A stretch of 53,281 nucleotides of DNA from Bacillota bacterium (GCA_014360195.1 JACIXY010000021.1:1-53281), one strand, 5' to 3'; counted from the first letter of the stretch, positions 25,363 to 34,411 are shown. Notes: generated by a model from the sequence alone, not told the origin. Translations and numbers: made by a program.

Positions 25363-25517
25363 TCAGGGCAGACCTCTCCTCCGTGCAGAGGAAAGCGGCC
25401 GATAGTGGCGAACAAAGCATAAGAGCATGCTATTGGATAGCTGAGGGTTTTCCTGGCTCATGAAACACGCGAGTGCGGCCGGCACATTGAGGCTCCTCGC
25501 TGGAGGTGTTTTCCGCG

Positions 25518-25868
25518 ATGATCCGCAAGCCTGACGAGATGGAACAAGAAGTCCGCGAAAGAATGCGCGGCGGCAACGGGGTCGTCGAAATCAGCCACAT
25601 CTTCAGGCAGGACGAGCTCGGTGGCGGGGCTCGTCTCTTCGCCCGCCTGCGCCTGCCGGCAGGGGCGTCCATCGGCTTCCACCGGCACGAGGGTGAAGCG
25701 GAGGTTTTCTACATCCTGTCCGGGCGTGGCCTTGTGGACGACGACGGGACGAAGCGAGAGGTGACGGCAGGCGACGCCGTCCTGACGGGCGGCGGCGCGG
25801 GCCACGCCATCGAGGCGCTGGGAGACGAGCCTCTGGAGATGGTGGCCGTCATCCTGACGTATAGATAG
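25518..25868 (+). CDS. Cupin-domain protein
   Basis: The 116-residue protein is one cupin_2 domain: FHRHEGEAEVFYILSGRG gives the HxHxxxxE metal motif and GGAGHAIEALG holds the later His of the second motif. Small cupins of this form bind a divalent metal; many are dioxygenases, isomerases or sensors. I chose the ATG at 25518, with GGAGGTG ten bases upstream. It is followed after 30 bases by the alcohol dehydrogenase on the same strand, which suggests an operon. Confidence 0.88.
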   Translation: MIRKPDEMEQEVRERMRGGNGVVEISHIFRQDELGGGARLFARLRLPAGASIGFHRHEGEAEVFYILSGRGLVDDDGTKREVTAGDAVLTGGGAGHAIEALGDEPLEMVAVILTYR

Positions 25869-25898
25869 CGCTGCGGAGCGGCCTGGTTGTGAGAGACG

Positions 25899-27659
25899 AT
25901 GGACACATACAGGAGACGTACGACGGAATTGCGGCAACTACCAGGGCTCGTGGAGCTTGACGCGGGCTCGGGCGGCGTGCGGCTCGATCACACCGCCCTG
26001 CCCCGCGCGGCGGAGCGGATCGTCTTCGGGCGCGGCCTCGGCGGCCGGGTCGTGTCCGAGGCGGTGGTGGGGCTTGTCGACCCATCCCGTGCGGCGGTCC
26101 TCCTGGTCGTCGGAGTGTCGAGCTCGAAGGCGCCCGCCGTGGCCGCCCTTGTGGACGGGCTGCGGCGGCTTGCGGGCGGAACCCCCGCCCTGCGCGTGGA
26201 GATTTGCACAGTACACGGCCACGCCGATCATGACACTGTCCGCGCCGGGATAGCGGCAGTCAAGCGGAGCGGCGCAGGCCTCGTTGTTGCTATAGGCGGC
26301 GGGACCACCATCGACGTGGCTAAGTCCGTCGCCGCCCTCGCGCGCCAGGGAGACGAGGAAGGCGCGGATGTGGCTGTGAATGTTGACGTGGACGTGGACG
26401 TAGCCGCGTTCCACCTCGGCCGGCGGCACGTGGCGGCTGAGAAGGCCCTGCCCTGGGTCGCCGTCCCAACCACGTCTGGCACCGGCTCCGAAAGCACTGA
26501 CAATGCCGTCATCGAGCTTGGCGACGAGAAAAGGAGCCTTCGTGGCATCCCTGCTCCGCGCCTCATCGTAGCCGACCCCGCGCTCACCGACTCCCTCCCG
26601 CTTGCGCCCACGGTCGTCGCGGCGGTGGACGCCCTCGCCCAAGCCCTCGAAGTGCTGACCAACGCGGGTGCATCGCCGAAGGTGCAGGAAGTGGCCCTGG
26701 CTGCGTTCGCTACTCTGGCCCGTGGCATCGAGGACCTGTACCTCGTTGCGACGCGTAGAATTGGTGGGACTGGGTCTGACTCGGGTAGCAGTGATGATCC
26801 CGCGGCACGGAGCGGTCCCGAAGACCTCGCGCATCCCGGGCAACCCTCGGACAGAAGCGGACGACGTTCCTTTGAAACCGCCCCCGTCATCCGCGACGCA
26901 GACTTTCAGCGAGGCTGTGGCGGCGCCGCTGGGCTGAGCCCTCTTAATCCCGCCGAGCCGGACCATCCGGTCGAGCCGGGCCCCCCAGCCGAGTTGGGCG
27001 AGACGTCTCAGACGAGCCAGCGTGATCGCTTCGGTCGCGAGGACCACCCTCCGCGTGTGAACCCGTCTCCCGTAGCGTCCGAGCGGCCGGCGTCTGCGAT
27101 GTCGGCGGCATCCTCTACCTCAGCGGCCGAGGTGGCCGCCACCACGCGGGACACGCTGTGCTGGGGAAGCCTCTTGATGGGCATCGCGTTCGCTCATGCC
27201 CGGCTCGGGCTGCCGCACGCGCTCGTGCACTTCTGCAACCGTTTCAGCCTGTCCCACGGCAATATGGTAGGGATGCTGCTCGCGCCGGGGCTCGCAGTCC
27301 AGGCGCGCGACCCCGAGACCGCAAGGCGTCTGGCACGAGCGGCTCAGGCGCTGGACAAAGTCTTGCGCTGCCGCGAGGTTCCTGCACCGGAAGGCACCGC
27401 GCCCGAGTCTCCCATCTCGCAGACGTCTGTCCCCGGCGGGTCCGAGTTGCTCTTCCGGTGGCTGGCAACACGAATCGCGGCCCTCTTCGCAGCGACCGGC
27501 CTGCCGCACTCTCTGCGCGCCGCCGGCCTCACCCGCGCCGACCTCGACTGGATCGTCGCCCGGGAGTTGGAGAGCCAGCCGTCTTTTGGGACCCCCGCCC
27601 GACCGGCGACGCCCGGCGAGCTAAAAGAAGTCCTTGAGAGGGCCTTCAATACAGGATAG
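25899..27659 (+). CDS. Iron-type alcohol dehydrogenase with large disordered insert and altered metal site
   Basis: The protein has the iron-ADH NAD site (VVAIGGGTTIDVAKSVA), the AVPTTSGTGSESTDNAV motif, and GLPHALVHFCN with LSHGNMVGMLL, which hold two of the metal histidines. Two things are odd. The first metal motif, normally DALxHxxE, is DALAQALE, so one histidine is replaced by glutamine. Between the first helices of the C-terminal domain (about residues 287-405) is a Gly/Ser/Pro-rich segment of about 120 residues with no counterpart in the family, so the protein is 586 residues rather than about 380-400. A short VDVDVDV run lies in an earlier loop. The frame is intact. Activity with iron, or at all, is uncertain. 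GAGAG stands before the ATG. Confidence 0.85.
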   Translation: MDTYRRRTTELRQLPGLVELDAGSGGVRLDHTALPRAAERIVFGRGLGGRVVSEAVVGLVDPSRAAVLLVVGVSSSKAPAVAALVDGLRRLAGGTPALRVEICTVHGHADHDTVRAGIAAVKRSGAGLVVAIGGGTTIDVAKSVAALARQGDEEGADVAVNVDVDVDVAAFHLGRRHVAAEKALPWVAVPTTSGTGSESTDNAVIELGDEKRSLRGIPAPRLIVADPALTDSLPLAPTVVAAVDALAQALEVLTNAGASPKVQEVALAAFATLARGIEDLYLVATRRIGGTGSDSGSSDDPAARSGPEDLAHPGQPSDRSGRRSFETAPVIRDADFQRGCGGAAGLSPLNPAEPDHPVEPGPPAELGETSQTSQRDRFGREDHPPRVNPSPVASERPASAMSAASSTSAAEVAATTRDTLCWGSLLMGIAFAHARLGLPHALVHFCNRFSLSHGNMVGMLLAPGLAVQARDPETARRLARAAQALDKVLRCREVPAPEGTAPESPISQTSVPGGSELLFRWLATRIAALFAATGLPHSLRAAGLTRADLDWIVARELESQPSFGTPARPATPGELKEVLERAFNTG

Positions 27660-27671
27660 GACCCATGCGGA

Positions 27672-27755
27672 CCGCCCGTCGGCACCTGGGAGACGAAGGC
27701 ACCTCGGCACGTCAGGGCGGGAAGGACTCTTTTTTAGCCTTCGGCGCCCGTCGAG
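27672..27755 (+). terminator. Probable terminator after the alcohol dehydrogenase
   Basis: Within 100 bases of the stop, CCGCCC (27672) can pair with GGGCGG (27715), and GAAGG/CCTTC flank a run of six T at 27730-27735. The geometry is not ideal, since the T-run may fall in a loop. Confidence 0.4.
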
Positions 27756-27826
27756 TGAGCCATTCTGAAAGGTGAGAGGTGAGGACGGTCCGACGTTCAG
27801 ATAACGATCGGACAGGGGTGACCCGC

Positions 27827-28057
27827 TTGACAAAGGCTGCGGGTTTGTTCATTGTCTTCCTGGGGATGTCCATCAGTGCATGGGCAGGGATTCATCTCAA
27901 TGAAATGAAAGGACGTGTTCCTGTGCGACGGGGCATATTCCTGGTGTCGCTTGTAGTGTGCCTGCTGCTCACAGCCGCCGGCATCTTGCTCGGCGACCCG
28001 GCGCGGGTCTTTGCTAACGCCGTCATAGTGTGCCTGTCCTGCATAGGGATACAGTAG
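27827..28057 (+). CDS. CD1871A-family CXXC-motif membrane protein
   Basis: This 76-residue protein has two membrane segments (AGLFIVFLGMSISAWAG and GIFLVSLVVCLLLTAAGILL) and ends ANAVIVCLSCIGIQ. The C-terminal CLxCIGI is the hallmark of the small CD1871A family, which in Bacillota lies beside 4Fe-4S membrane proteins and thioredoxin-like proteins and is thought to take part in extracytoplasmic redox chemistry. The start is a TTG at 27827 with AGGGGTG six bases upstream. A NapH-like polyferredoxin gene follows on the same strand after 685 bases that include a dispersed repeat. Confidence 0.75.
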   Translation: MTKAAGLFIVFLGMSISAWAGIHLNEMKGRVPVRRGIFLVSLVVCLLLTAAGILLGDPARVFANAVIVCLSCIGIQ

Positions 28058-28742
28058 GAACGGTGGGATAGCATCGCTCGCCCGCAACGCGTAAGCACCT
28101 ACGTTTCGTGACGAAAGGGTCCTCAGGGCGCAAACACGGGACGTGGTGGTGTTAATGAATGGCCGGCTTGGGAGGGTCCCGCCAGGCAGCAGATTGCCAC
28201 AGGGTCCTGAGCCACCGCGCCGCGGTACGAAGCGCCCGGCCCTGCGCTCGGTAGAAGATGCGGCTCGGCTCTGAGTATGCACCCCTGAATGTGCGGCTCT
28301 GAGAGGCAGGCCGATTCGGGCGAGCTTCTGTAGCAAGGCCAGCATGGCCGCGCGTCGAGCGTCGAGAGCTAAGTATGGCGCGGTGGGTTTGCGCCACTTC
28401 TCCTGACGGTGTTGGGGTTGGCCGTGCTTGCAGGGTGGAGCGTCGAGAATCTGGCGAGCCCTAAGCGCCAAATTCGAACGAGGCGCGCCTCAGGCGTGTG
28501 GTCCATGCAGGGCAACACCGGCAACCCTGGAGTGACTTGTATGGCGAAGACCAGCGTGAAGCTGTGGCAATCTACCTAAGCATGAGGTCATTAGTTTCCT
28601 CTCGGTTTCCGAGGTCTTGGGTTGCCGGTGACTCAAAGAGAGAGTGCAACACCGGCAACCCTGCGCGGCGCGTGCGCTCTCTGGAACCGGCGATTACTTA
28701 TGGCGATCTACTCAGAGGAACCAAGGGAGACAATGAGCTGAC
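28058..28742. other. Region between the two redox genes, partly repeat
   Basis: The first 500 bases hold no supported gene, and the rest is repeat family B copy 2 with an additional GGGCAACACCGGCAACCC at 28510-28527. The partner genes on either side are usually adjacent, so this looks like inserted sequence. Confidence 0.45.
28576..28715 (+). repeat. Dispersed repeat family B, copy 2
   Basis: It runs from CTAAGCATGAGGTCATTAG to GGCGATCTACTCAG and matches the minus strand of 8446-8658 over both ends. The central inverted repeat GGGTTGCCGGTGACTC facing GAGAGTGCAACACCGG is here only five bases apart, giving a compact hairpin, whereas copy 1 has a 77-base centre. Confidence 0.75.
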
Positions 28743-29603
28743 ATGGAGCCGTCTTCTGCACACGATACAGGTGCTGCAATACAAAAAGACAGGCGACCAC
28801 GAGGCACGAGGCTGCCTGCGAGGCCCGCAAGCATGTCTATCCAGCGCACAATTCCCCGAGGTTTCTGGCAGGCGCTGGGCTTCGTCCTGGCCAACTCTTA
28901 CTTTTTCAAGTTCCTCAAGCACGTCCCCTGCCCAACGTTGAACTGCTACGCATGCCCGGCGGCGAGCTTCGCGTGCCCCATAGGCACGCTCCAGCACTTC
29001 GCGGCTACGCGCCGGGTACCCCTGTTCACCCTGGGCATCCTGGGCGTTATCGGGACCGTGTTCGGAAGGGCGGTGTGCGGCTGGGCCTGCCCGGTGGGCG
29101 GTCTTCAGGAGCTTCTGTACAGGGCCCCGGTGAGGAAGTTCCGCGTGTCGAGCCGCTTCACTTTCGTGCGGTACCTGGTGCTGGCAGGGCTGGTCTTCGC
29201 CATCCCGTTCCTGACCGGGGAGCCGTGGTTCTCCAAGCTCTGTTTCGTGGGCACGCTGGAGGCCGGCGTGCCGCTCGCCCTCGGGGACCGCGTGATCCGC
29301 TCGCTCATCGGGCCGTTCTTCTGGATGAAGGTCGGCATTACCGTCGCGCTTCTCGGCCTGATGCTCCTCGTCAAGAGGCCCTTCTGCCGATTCATATGCC
29401 CGCTCGGGGCCATATACGCCCCCTTCAACAAGGTGGCCCCCAGCTTCGTCACCGTCAAAGAGGACCTGTGCGTCCGGTGCGGCAAGTGCACCGAGGTCTG
29501 CCCCATGGACCTCGACGTTCCAAAGGAAGTCAACAGCCTCAACTGCATCCGGTGCCGGGAGTGCGTGGGGATGTGTAAGGCACTTGAGCGACCGGGACGC
29601 TAA
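28743..29603 (+). CDS. NapH/NosR-type 4Fe-4S membrane polyferredoxin
   Basis: The membrane protein has five cysteine clusters: CPTLNCYACPAASFACP, CGWACPVGG, CRFICPLGAIY, and a soluble C-terminal ferredoxin pair CVRCGKCTEVCPMD and CIRCRECVGMC. Four to five membrane segments lie between them. That is the NapH/NosR/RdxA pattern: electrons pass between quinol and an external or cytoplasmic acceptor through Fe-S centres. The N-terminus is uncertain: ATG at 28743 has GGGAG 13 bases upstream, while ATG at 28833 (MSIQRTIPRGF) starts where the conserved sequence begins. The CD1871A protein upstream is its usual companion. Confidence 0.88.
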   Translation: MEPSSAHDTGAAIQKDRRPRGTRLPARPASMSIQRTIPRGFWQALGFVLANSYFFKFLKHVPCPTLNCYACPAASFACPIGTLQHFAATRRVPLFTLGILGVIGTVFGRAVCGWACPVGGLQELLYRAPVRKFRVSSRFTFVRYLVLAGLVFAIPFLTGEPWFSKLCFVGTLEAGVPLALGDRVIRSLIGPFFWMKVGITVALLGLMLLVKRPFCRFICPLGAIYAPFNKVAPSFVTVKEDLCVRCGKCTEVCPMDLDVPKEVNSLNCIRCRECVGMCKALERPGR

Positions 29604-29737
29604 ACTGATGTATGGCGACTGACTCCGTGTTGACGTACGCTGACAAAAGCTGCTCTGCACGGCCAGAGGCTTTGTGGCAAGCCTTCCTATACACTCCGGA
29701 TGTCGGTGAGGTTAGTTTTGACCTGATGTACCAGGTG

Positions 29738-31081
29738 CTACTTGCGCGCCCTGACGGTCCCGTAGATGGGCCCGTACACCTCTCCATCCCGCATCACACA
29801 CCCTGTGCTGCTCCCGTCCCGCATGAGCTGGCTGCACAGGCTGCAGGCGATGCACACCTTGTGCGGGTCCAGGCACCCCTTGCTGATTAGATCCCGTGCG
29901 AAATCAGGATGGGCGAAGGCAGTGCGGCCGACCCCAACAATGGACACCCGCCCGTTCCGTATGTTTGCTGCGGCGGCGTTACCGAGAAACTGCCTGAGCC
30001 ACGAATATGCACTACCAACCACAACCAGATCAGGGTATGCTTTCTGGACCTCCGCTGTTAACCTGAATGCTCTGGCGACGCCTTCTAGCGGATGCTCATC
30101 TGGCAACGAGGTGCCTCTCACAGGCGTATCGTAAGGCCTCGTTACATGCGGGTTGTAATAGGGTGTCCCGCTCGACGTGTTGATGATCTTCACGCCGCGC
30201 TCTCTCAAGAGGCCGACAAGTCTGAGAGGTTCCGAAAGATCCGGTACCGCCACATCCTCTCTATCCACACCCCACCCGTACGGATAAGGAATCGCGTCAT
30301 ACAGGTTCAGCCTAGTCGTTACGAGGAAGTCCTTGCTCACTTGCTCGCGGACCCTATCGACCACGTTCAGGAGAAACCTTGCCCGATTCTCGAAGCTTCC
30401 GCCGTACTTGCCTTCGCGGGTGTGAGCCGACAGCAGGTCCGACACCAGATATCTGTGGCAACTCTTGATGTCGGCCCCGTCGAAGCCAACGCGCCATGCC
30501 ATGACTGCCGCTTCCGCCATAGCTTCTTCCAAGGCTTCAATATCTGAGTCCGTCATAACAGGATGGTCTGAAGGAATGCCTGCCGGCGGGTCGAGGTACG
30601 GGTTGCGCACCACAATCGCAGGGGTGCAACCAGTGGCTTTCCTATAGCGGCCAGCATCGTGCAGCTGGACTATGCATATAGGTCGGTGCCCCGTGCCGAA
30701 CTCGTCTGCGGCAGCCTTTCTTGTCATCGTGAGCAGCTTTTCCCACTCAGCCCGGTTGCCCTTGGCAAATAGCAACTGCCTGTCTGAACTGCGGCCCTCG
30801 GCCCCAACCGCCGACGCCTCGAACCAGATGAGGCCCGCGCCTCCCCGTGCATACCTCCTGTACCGCCTGAAAGTAAGCTCCCCTGGATTACCTTGCGGGT
30901 CCGCGTCCCGCCCCTCCATCGGATGAATTGCAAGCGCGTTTGGGGCAGTGCGGCTTCCGATACGAACCGGCTCTGCCAGGACGCTTGTGTCTCTGCTGAA
31001 CTCAATATCCAGCCCCAGACGTTCAACGTCCGCCTCGATTTCTTCCAGGCTGCGATATCTGAACCTGCTGTGTCCGAACAC
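29738..31081 (-). CDS. OYE-like NADH:flavin oxidoreductase with C-terminal Fe-S motif
   Basis: The protein is an old-yellow-enzyme TIM barrel: LAEPVRIGSRTAPNALAIHP near residue 37, GAGLIWFEASAV, the CIVQLHDAGR strand, DGADIKSCHRYLVSDLLS (in place of the usual VEIHxAHGYLLxQF) and TREGKYGGSFENRARFLL. The C-terminus has GCLDPHKVCIACSLCSQ and a fourth cysteine in STGCVMRD, which fits the 4Fe-4S cluster of the dienoyl-CoA reductase branch, but the FAD/NAD domain of that branch is absent. Electrons probably come from another protein. GTG at 31081 has GGAGG nine bases upstream; TTG at 31105 is an alternative. It is the last gene of the sugar-acid cluster, next to an FAD flavoprotein. Confidence 0.9.
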   Translation of the reverse strand: MFGHSRFRYRSLEEIEADVERLGLDIEFSRDTSVLAEPVRIGSRTAPNALAIHPMEGRDADPQGNPGELTFRRYRRYARGGAGLIWFEASAVGAEGRSSDRQLLFAKGNRAEWEKLLTMTRKAAADEFGTGHRPICIVQLHDAGRYRKATGCTPAIVVRNPYLDPPAGIPSDHPVMTDSDIEALEEAMAEAAVMAWRVGFDGADIKSCHRYLVSDLLSAHTREGKYGGSFENRARFLLNVVDRVREQVSKDFLVTTRLNLYDAIPYPYGWGVDREDVAVPDLSEPLRLVGLLRERGVKIINTSSGTPYYNPHVTRPYDTPVRGTSLPDEHPLEGVARAFRLTAEVQKAYPDLVVVGSAYSWLRQFLGNAAAANIRNGRVSIVGVGRTAFAHPDFARDLISKGCLDPHKVCIACSLCSQLMRDGSSTGCVMRDGEVYGPIYGTVRARK

Positions 31082-31172
31082 CGACGAGCGCCTCCGTTTG
31101 TGCAATTCGGCCCTGTGTTCTTTAACAACGATGTATCAATGGATGTATCGATTCAGTACGGAGCCCACGGTG

Positions 31173-33011
31173 CTACACCGCGCTCACCCTGACAGGCTTC
31201 CTGGTCTCAAGCCGCATCTCGCCCTCTTGTCCCTTGCGGATAACAATGTACCTGCACCAATTGCCATCGTTTCTCGGAAGGGGGACGATGTCATCATCCG
31301 AGTCGAAGAAAAGGTGCGGGCCGCGGCTTTCTCTGCGCATCCGGGCTGCCCTCAATACCATTTCCGCGACGTATAACATCCCGGCCGTCTCGACCGCATA
31401 GGCAAGACCCCTGTCGTCCGACACGATTCCCTCGGCCTTGATATCGGCAATTTCGGCGATGCCTTCCGAAAGACCCTTTTCGGTCCTGAATACGCCAGCG
31501 CATCGAGAAACAGTCCGCTGCAACCGAGCCCTGGCCGCACTCGCAGGAATCCCTGGACCCTCTCGCAGGCTCTCTATCCGGCGGAGCGCTGCTTCAAGCG
31601 ATCTTTCGGATGGACATACCTGGCCCTTGACATGCCCGGCTTCCAAAGCGGCCTCCCGCCCGGCTATCCTTCCGAAAACCTGGCAGTCGAGAAGCGCGTG
31701 TCCGCCGGGCCGGTTCGCTCCGTGCTGGCCACCGGCGCACTCGCCTGCTGCAAACAGGCCTGGGATGCTTGTCTCGGCGCGCGTGCGGATCTTGATTCCT
31801 CCCTGGAAATGTTGAGCGGCAGGAGCTATTTCCACGAAGTCGCCTCGTTCCAGGTCAATGCCCCGTTCTTTGAACCACTGAACGCTCTCGGGGTTGATCT
31901 CGAGGTAGCGCTTCAAAGGGCTTTCATACCGGGCAGCCGGCCCTAGCGGGTTCTTGACTTCGGACTCGTACCGCGCCTTCAGTTCCGGTAGCAGCCTGTC
32001 CCAGTCGAACCCAACGGGATTCCTGCTAAAATCAAGGAACACCCGCCTGCCCGCCTGCATTTCTTTGTGAATGGCAACATCTAGACGGCTGCTGCGGTGC
32101 TCACACTGAACCGGCCATGAAGCGCCCTTCTCAAAAAGCACGTTGTACAAGTCGTCGATCTGTAATTCCGGCATGTACCTGGGCAAAAACTCCTCTCCCT
32201 TGTCATTGATGACCCTGGGTACCGACCTCGGGATCGACCCGGAACATGCAAGGCGCGTCGCGACCGAGGCGATTCCTATCTGGATAAACTCCATGTTCAC
32301 CAGCTCGGCTCCGGCATCATAGGCCATTGAGTAACCCTCACCAGTGTTTTCCAGTGGGAACACGTTTACGGCAAATATCTGCCCCGCACCTCCGGTAGCC
32401 ATCACGACGCTCTTCGCAAGAAACTGCACCGGCACTCCAGAGGGGTTCTCATTTGTGTCGAGTGCCAGAACACCTGCCATTCGCCTACATTTTCCGTCCA
32501 TCAGGAGGCATGCGGCGATATGCTGCTCCACGACCCTGATATTCAGACTCCGCACCTTCCGTACCAGTGCCCTCTCGATATCTACGGCGGTGTACGGTCC
32601 AGTGTAGGCGGCCCTTGCATACCTGGACCCGTCCGTGACGAACTGGTCTATCCTCCCGTCGGGCGTCCTGGCGAATGGCACCCCGATTCTATCAAGATAG
32701 TACAGTGCATCCGCCGAGTTCCTCGCCAGTATGATGGCAAGGTCTTCGTCCGAGACAAACCCTCCCATCCTGAAGACGTCGTCGGCATGATACCGCCAGT
32801 TGTCAGGTCCGCCAGGCTCGGTGTACTCAAGCGTTGCGTGGAACGCCATACGGTCGGAGCAGGCTGTGGCGGTCACGCCGCTCTCGCCGAGTCGGCCCTT
32901 GGTGAGTATGCTCACCTTGCCGCCAGGGAGATACTCCTTAGCCTCTATTGCCGCGCGCAGAGCGGCCCCGCCCGAACCGATCACCAGCACATCGCATGTA
33001 TGGACCTTCAC
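31173..33011 (-). CDS. Fumarate reductase/succinate dehydrogenase-like FAD flavoprotein
   Basis: The 612-residue protein begins with the FAD-binding VLVIGSGGAALRAAIEAKEY and follows the flavoprotein subunit order: SVVMATGGAGQIFAVNVFPL, ENTGEGYSMAYDAGAELVNM, a capping domain, IPGLFAAGECAGGQHGANR with PGGHALLDCQVFGRIAG, and a helical C-terminal domain. The HSxTxxAQGG histidine that binds FAD covalently in true SdhA/FrdA is not present, and the QFHP substrate motif reads FIQIG, so the substrate is unlikely to be succinate or fumarate. Relatives include aspartate oxidase, adenylylsulfate reductase and several sugar-acid oxidoreductases. The GTG at 33011 has GGGGGG seven bases upstream. With the OYE-like enzyme it may act on the imported sugar acid. 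Confidence 0.9.
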   Translation of the reverse strand: MKVHTCDVLVIGSGGAALRAAIEAKEYLPGGKVSILTKGRLGESGVTATACSDRMAFHATLEYTEPGGPDNWRYHADDVFRMGGFVSDEDLAIILARNSADALYYLDRIGVPFARTPDGRIDQFVTDGSRYARAAYTGPYTAVDIERALVRKVRSLNIRVVEQHIAACLLMDGKCRRMAGVLALDTNENPSGVPVQFLAKSVVMATGGAGQIFAVNVFPLENTGEGYSMAYDAGAELVNMEFIQIGIASVATRLACSGSIPRSVPRVINDKGEEFLPRYMPELQIDDLYNVLFEKGASWPVQCEHRSSRLDVAIHKEMQAGRRVFLDFSRNPVGFDWDRLLPELKARYESEVKNPLGPAARYESPLKRYLEINPESVQWFKERGIDLERGDFVEIAPAAQHFQGGIKIRTRAETSIPGLFAAGECAGGQHGANRPGGHALLDCQVFGRIAGREAALEAGHVKGQVCPSERSLEAALRRIESLREGPGIPASAARARLQRTVSRCAGVFRTEKGLSEGIAEIADIKAEGIVSDDRGLAYAVETAGMLYVAEMVLRAARMRRESRGPHLFFDSDDDIVPLPRNDGNWCRYIVIRKGQEGEMRLETRKPVRVSAV

Positions 33012-33122
33012 CCTGCGACCCCCCGGTTGTTCTGTCTCGTGACCTGTACAACCGTCCGTGCCTGATGGTGTCAGGAACGCTTGCAGGTCACAGCGATTGA
33101 GGCTCCGTTGAGGCGCCGCTGC

Positions 33123-34223
33123 TTAGGGGATGAGAACGGCCTTCATGACCTCGCGACGTTCCACAGCTTCAAGCGCCCGGGTGGCGTCTTCCAGCGGGAA
33201 CCTGCACGTCACCAGCCTCTCGTACTTGCGCGGCTGAGCTGTCACAAGCGAGACGGCCGCCAAAAGGTGCTGCGCGTCGCTCACCCAGACTCCCTGGATT
33301 CTTGCATTACGGCACCCAATATCCCGAAACCAATCCACGCCGACTTCGCCAACAGGCACCCCAAAGCCCGCGGTCACATAGGTGCCCCCGGCACGCAGCA
33401 TGGCGAGACCTTCACGCACGGACTCCGCCGCGCCGGTAGTTTCGTACACGAAGTCAGCACCCCTGCCTCCGGTAAGACCCTTTACCACCTCGATTCGCTC
33501 CTCCGCGGTTGTATCGTGACGGTTCAGAAGGCAGGTGGCTCCGAACTCTCTGCAGATCTCCAGGCGTTCTGAGGTGCCTCCGATCACGACAACATTGGAA
33601 GCCCCCGCTGCCCTCGCGAAATCGACACTAAACGCTCCGAGAGGCCCCGGCCCCTGAACCACGACGGTATCACCTACATTGGGTCGTGCCAGGGCGAACG
33701 CGTGGGCGGCGGTTCCCCCTGAGCATGCTGCGGCAACCAGTACGGCAGGAACCACCGGCGGGTAGTTGCGAAGATTGACGATGTGCGTGTTGGCCTGAAG
33801 AATCAAGTGACTCGCGAAGCACCCGTTAAGGTACGGGAATTCCGAGGAGGGCTTGTGAATGCCGTAGGCCCATCTCTCAGGGCACAAAGATGGCTCTTTC
33901 AGGACAGCGCAGTAGTAACAGTGTCCACACGTGACACCTCTATCCCAGATAACGCGGTCCCCGGGGCGAAGCGGTTCGCCTGTCACGCTTCGCTTCTCGC
34001 CGCAAACCTCTACAACCTCGCCGACACCCTCGTGGCCAGGTATCATGGGCAGCACATTGCGGGCATCTCTGCCGCGCCACATATGGACATCGGACCCGCA
34101 TACGCCGGACGCAAGGATCTTCACGAGCACTTCTCCCTCCGATAGCGGCGGGATCTCGACCTCCTTCAAAACCAGAGGACGCCCGTGCTCTTCTATGACC
34201 ATCGCCCGCGCTAGCCTACCCAT
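33123..34223 (-). CDS. Zinc-dependent medium-chain alcohol/polyol dehydrogenase
   Basis: The roughly 366-residue protein has the catalytic-zinc residues of medium-chain dehydrogenases: GVCGSDVHMWRG (Cys) and IPGHEGVGEV (His, Glu). A structural-zinc lobe GVTCGHCYYCAVLKEPSLC follows. The NAD(P) site is VVVQGPGPLGAFSVDFARAAG. Family members oxidise polyols, threonine or sugar alcohols and acids in the cytoplasm. The ATG at 34223 has GGTGAGG five bases upstream; a GTG just before it is possible. It lies in the transporter, kinase and aldolase cluster, so it probably oxidises the imported sugar derivative. Confidence 0.93.
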   Translation of the reverse strand: MGRLARAMVIEEHGRPLVLKEVEIPPLSEGEVLVKILASGVCGSDVHMWRGRDARNVLPMIPGHEGVGEVVEVCGEKRSVTGEPLRPGDRVIWDRGVTCGHCYYCAVLKEPSLCPERWAYGIHKPSSEFPYLNGCFASHLILQANTHIVNLRNYPPVVPAVLVAAACSGGTAAHAFALARPNVGDTVVVQGPGPLGAFSVDFARAAGASNVVVIGGTSERLEICREFGATCLLNRHDTTAEERIEVVKGLTGGRGADFVYETTGAAESVREGLAMLRAGGTYVTAGFGVPVGEVGVDWFRDIGCRNARIQGVWVSDAQHLLAAVSLVTAQPRKYERLVTCRFPLEDATRALEAVERREVMKAVLIP

Positions 34224-34408
34224 CACGCCCTCACCTTCACCAACGCCCCAGCGACGTGCCTTGCGGGCCCACCGAGCCCGTCCCGCTTGCGCTGGGATAC
34301 CAGTCTCCCCTCACCGGATGTCATCGTGATCCCCAACGCCATGGCGCCAAGACCGGTGAAACAGCCCTCGTTGTCAAAGCCCGCGCCGCCGCCTGAATTC
34401 AGAAGCAT
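34224..34408 (-). CDS. Possible 61-residue protein between permease and dehydrogenase
   Basis: An ATG four bases after the permease stop opens a 61-codon frame (MLLNSGGGAGFDNEGCFTG, then LGAMALGITMTSGEGRLVSQ and a basic end) that ends overlapping the dehydrogenase start (TGATG). The position suits a coupled small gene, but there is only a weak Shine-Dalgarno site and I do not recognise the sequence. It may be spacer DNA. Confidence 0.3.
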
Positions 34409-34411
34409 GCC

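Larger units (their letters stand above)
25032..25517. other. Intergenic region with a facing pair of family A repeats
   Basis: Two copies of repeat family A lie in opposite orientation (25244-25287 minus, 25320-25362 plus) around 32 bases, so the region could fold as one large imperfect hairpin. No gene is supported. Confidence 0.45.

Noticed and set aside
27779-27826. Longer N-terminus for the CD1871A protein
   Set aside because: Polar sequence before the first membrane helix and the good AGGGGTG site before the TTG at 27827 favour the shorter form.
31173-33011. True fumarate reductase or succinate dehydrogenase subunit A
   Set aside because: The covalent-FAD histidine motif and the QFHP substrate motif are missing and no iron-sulfur or cytochrome subunit genes are adjacent.
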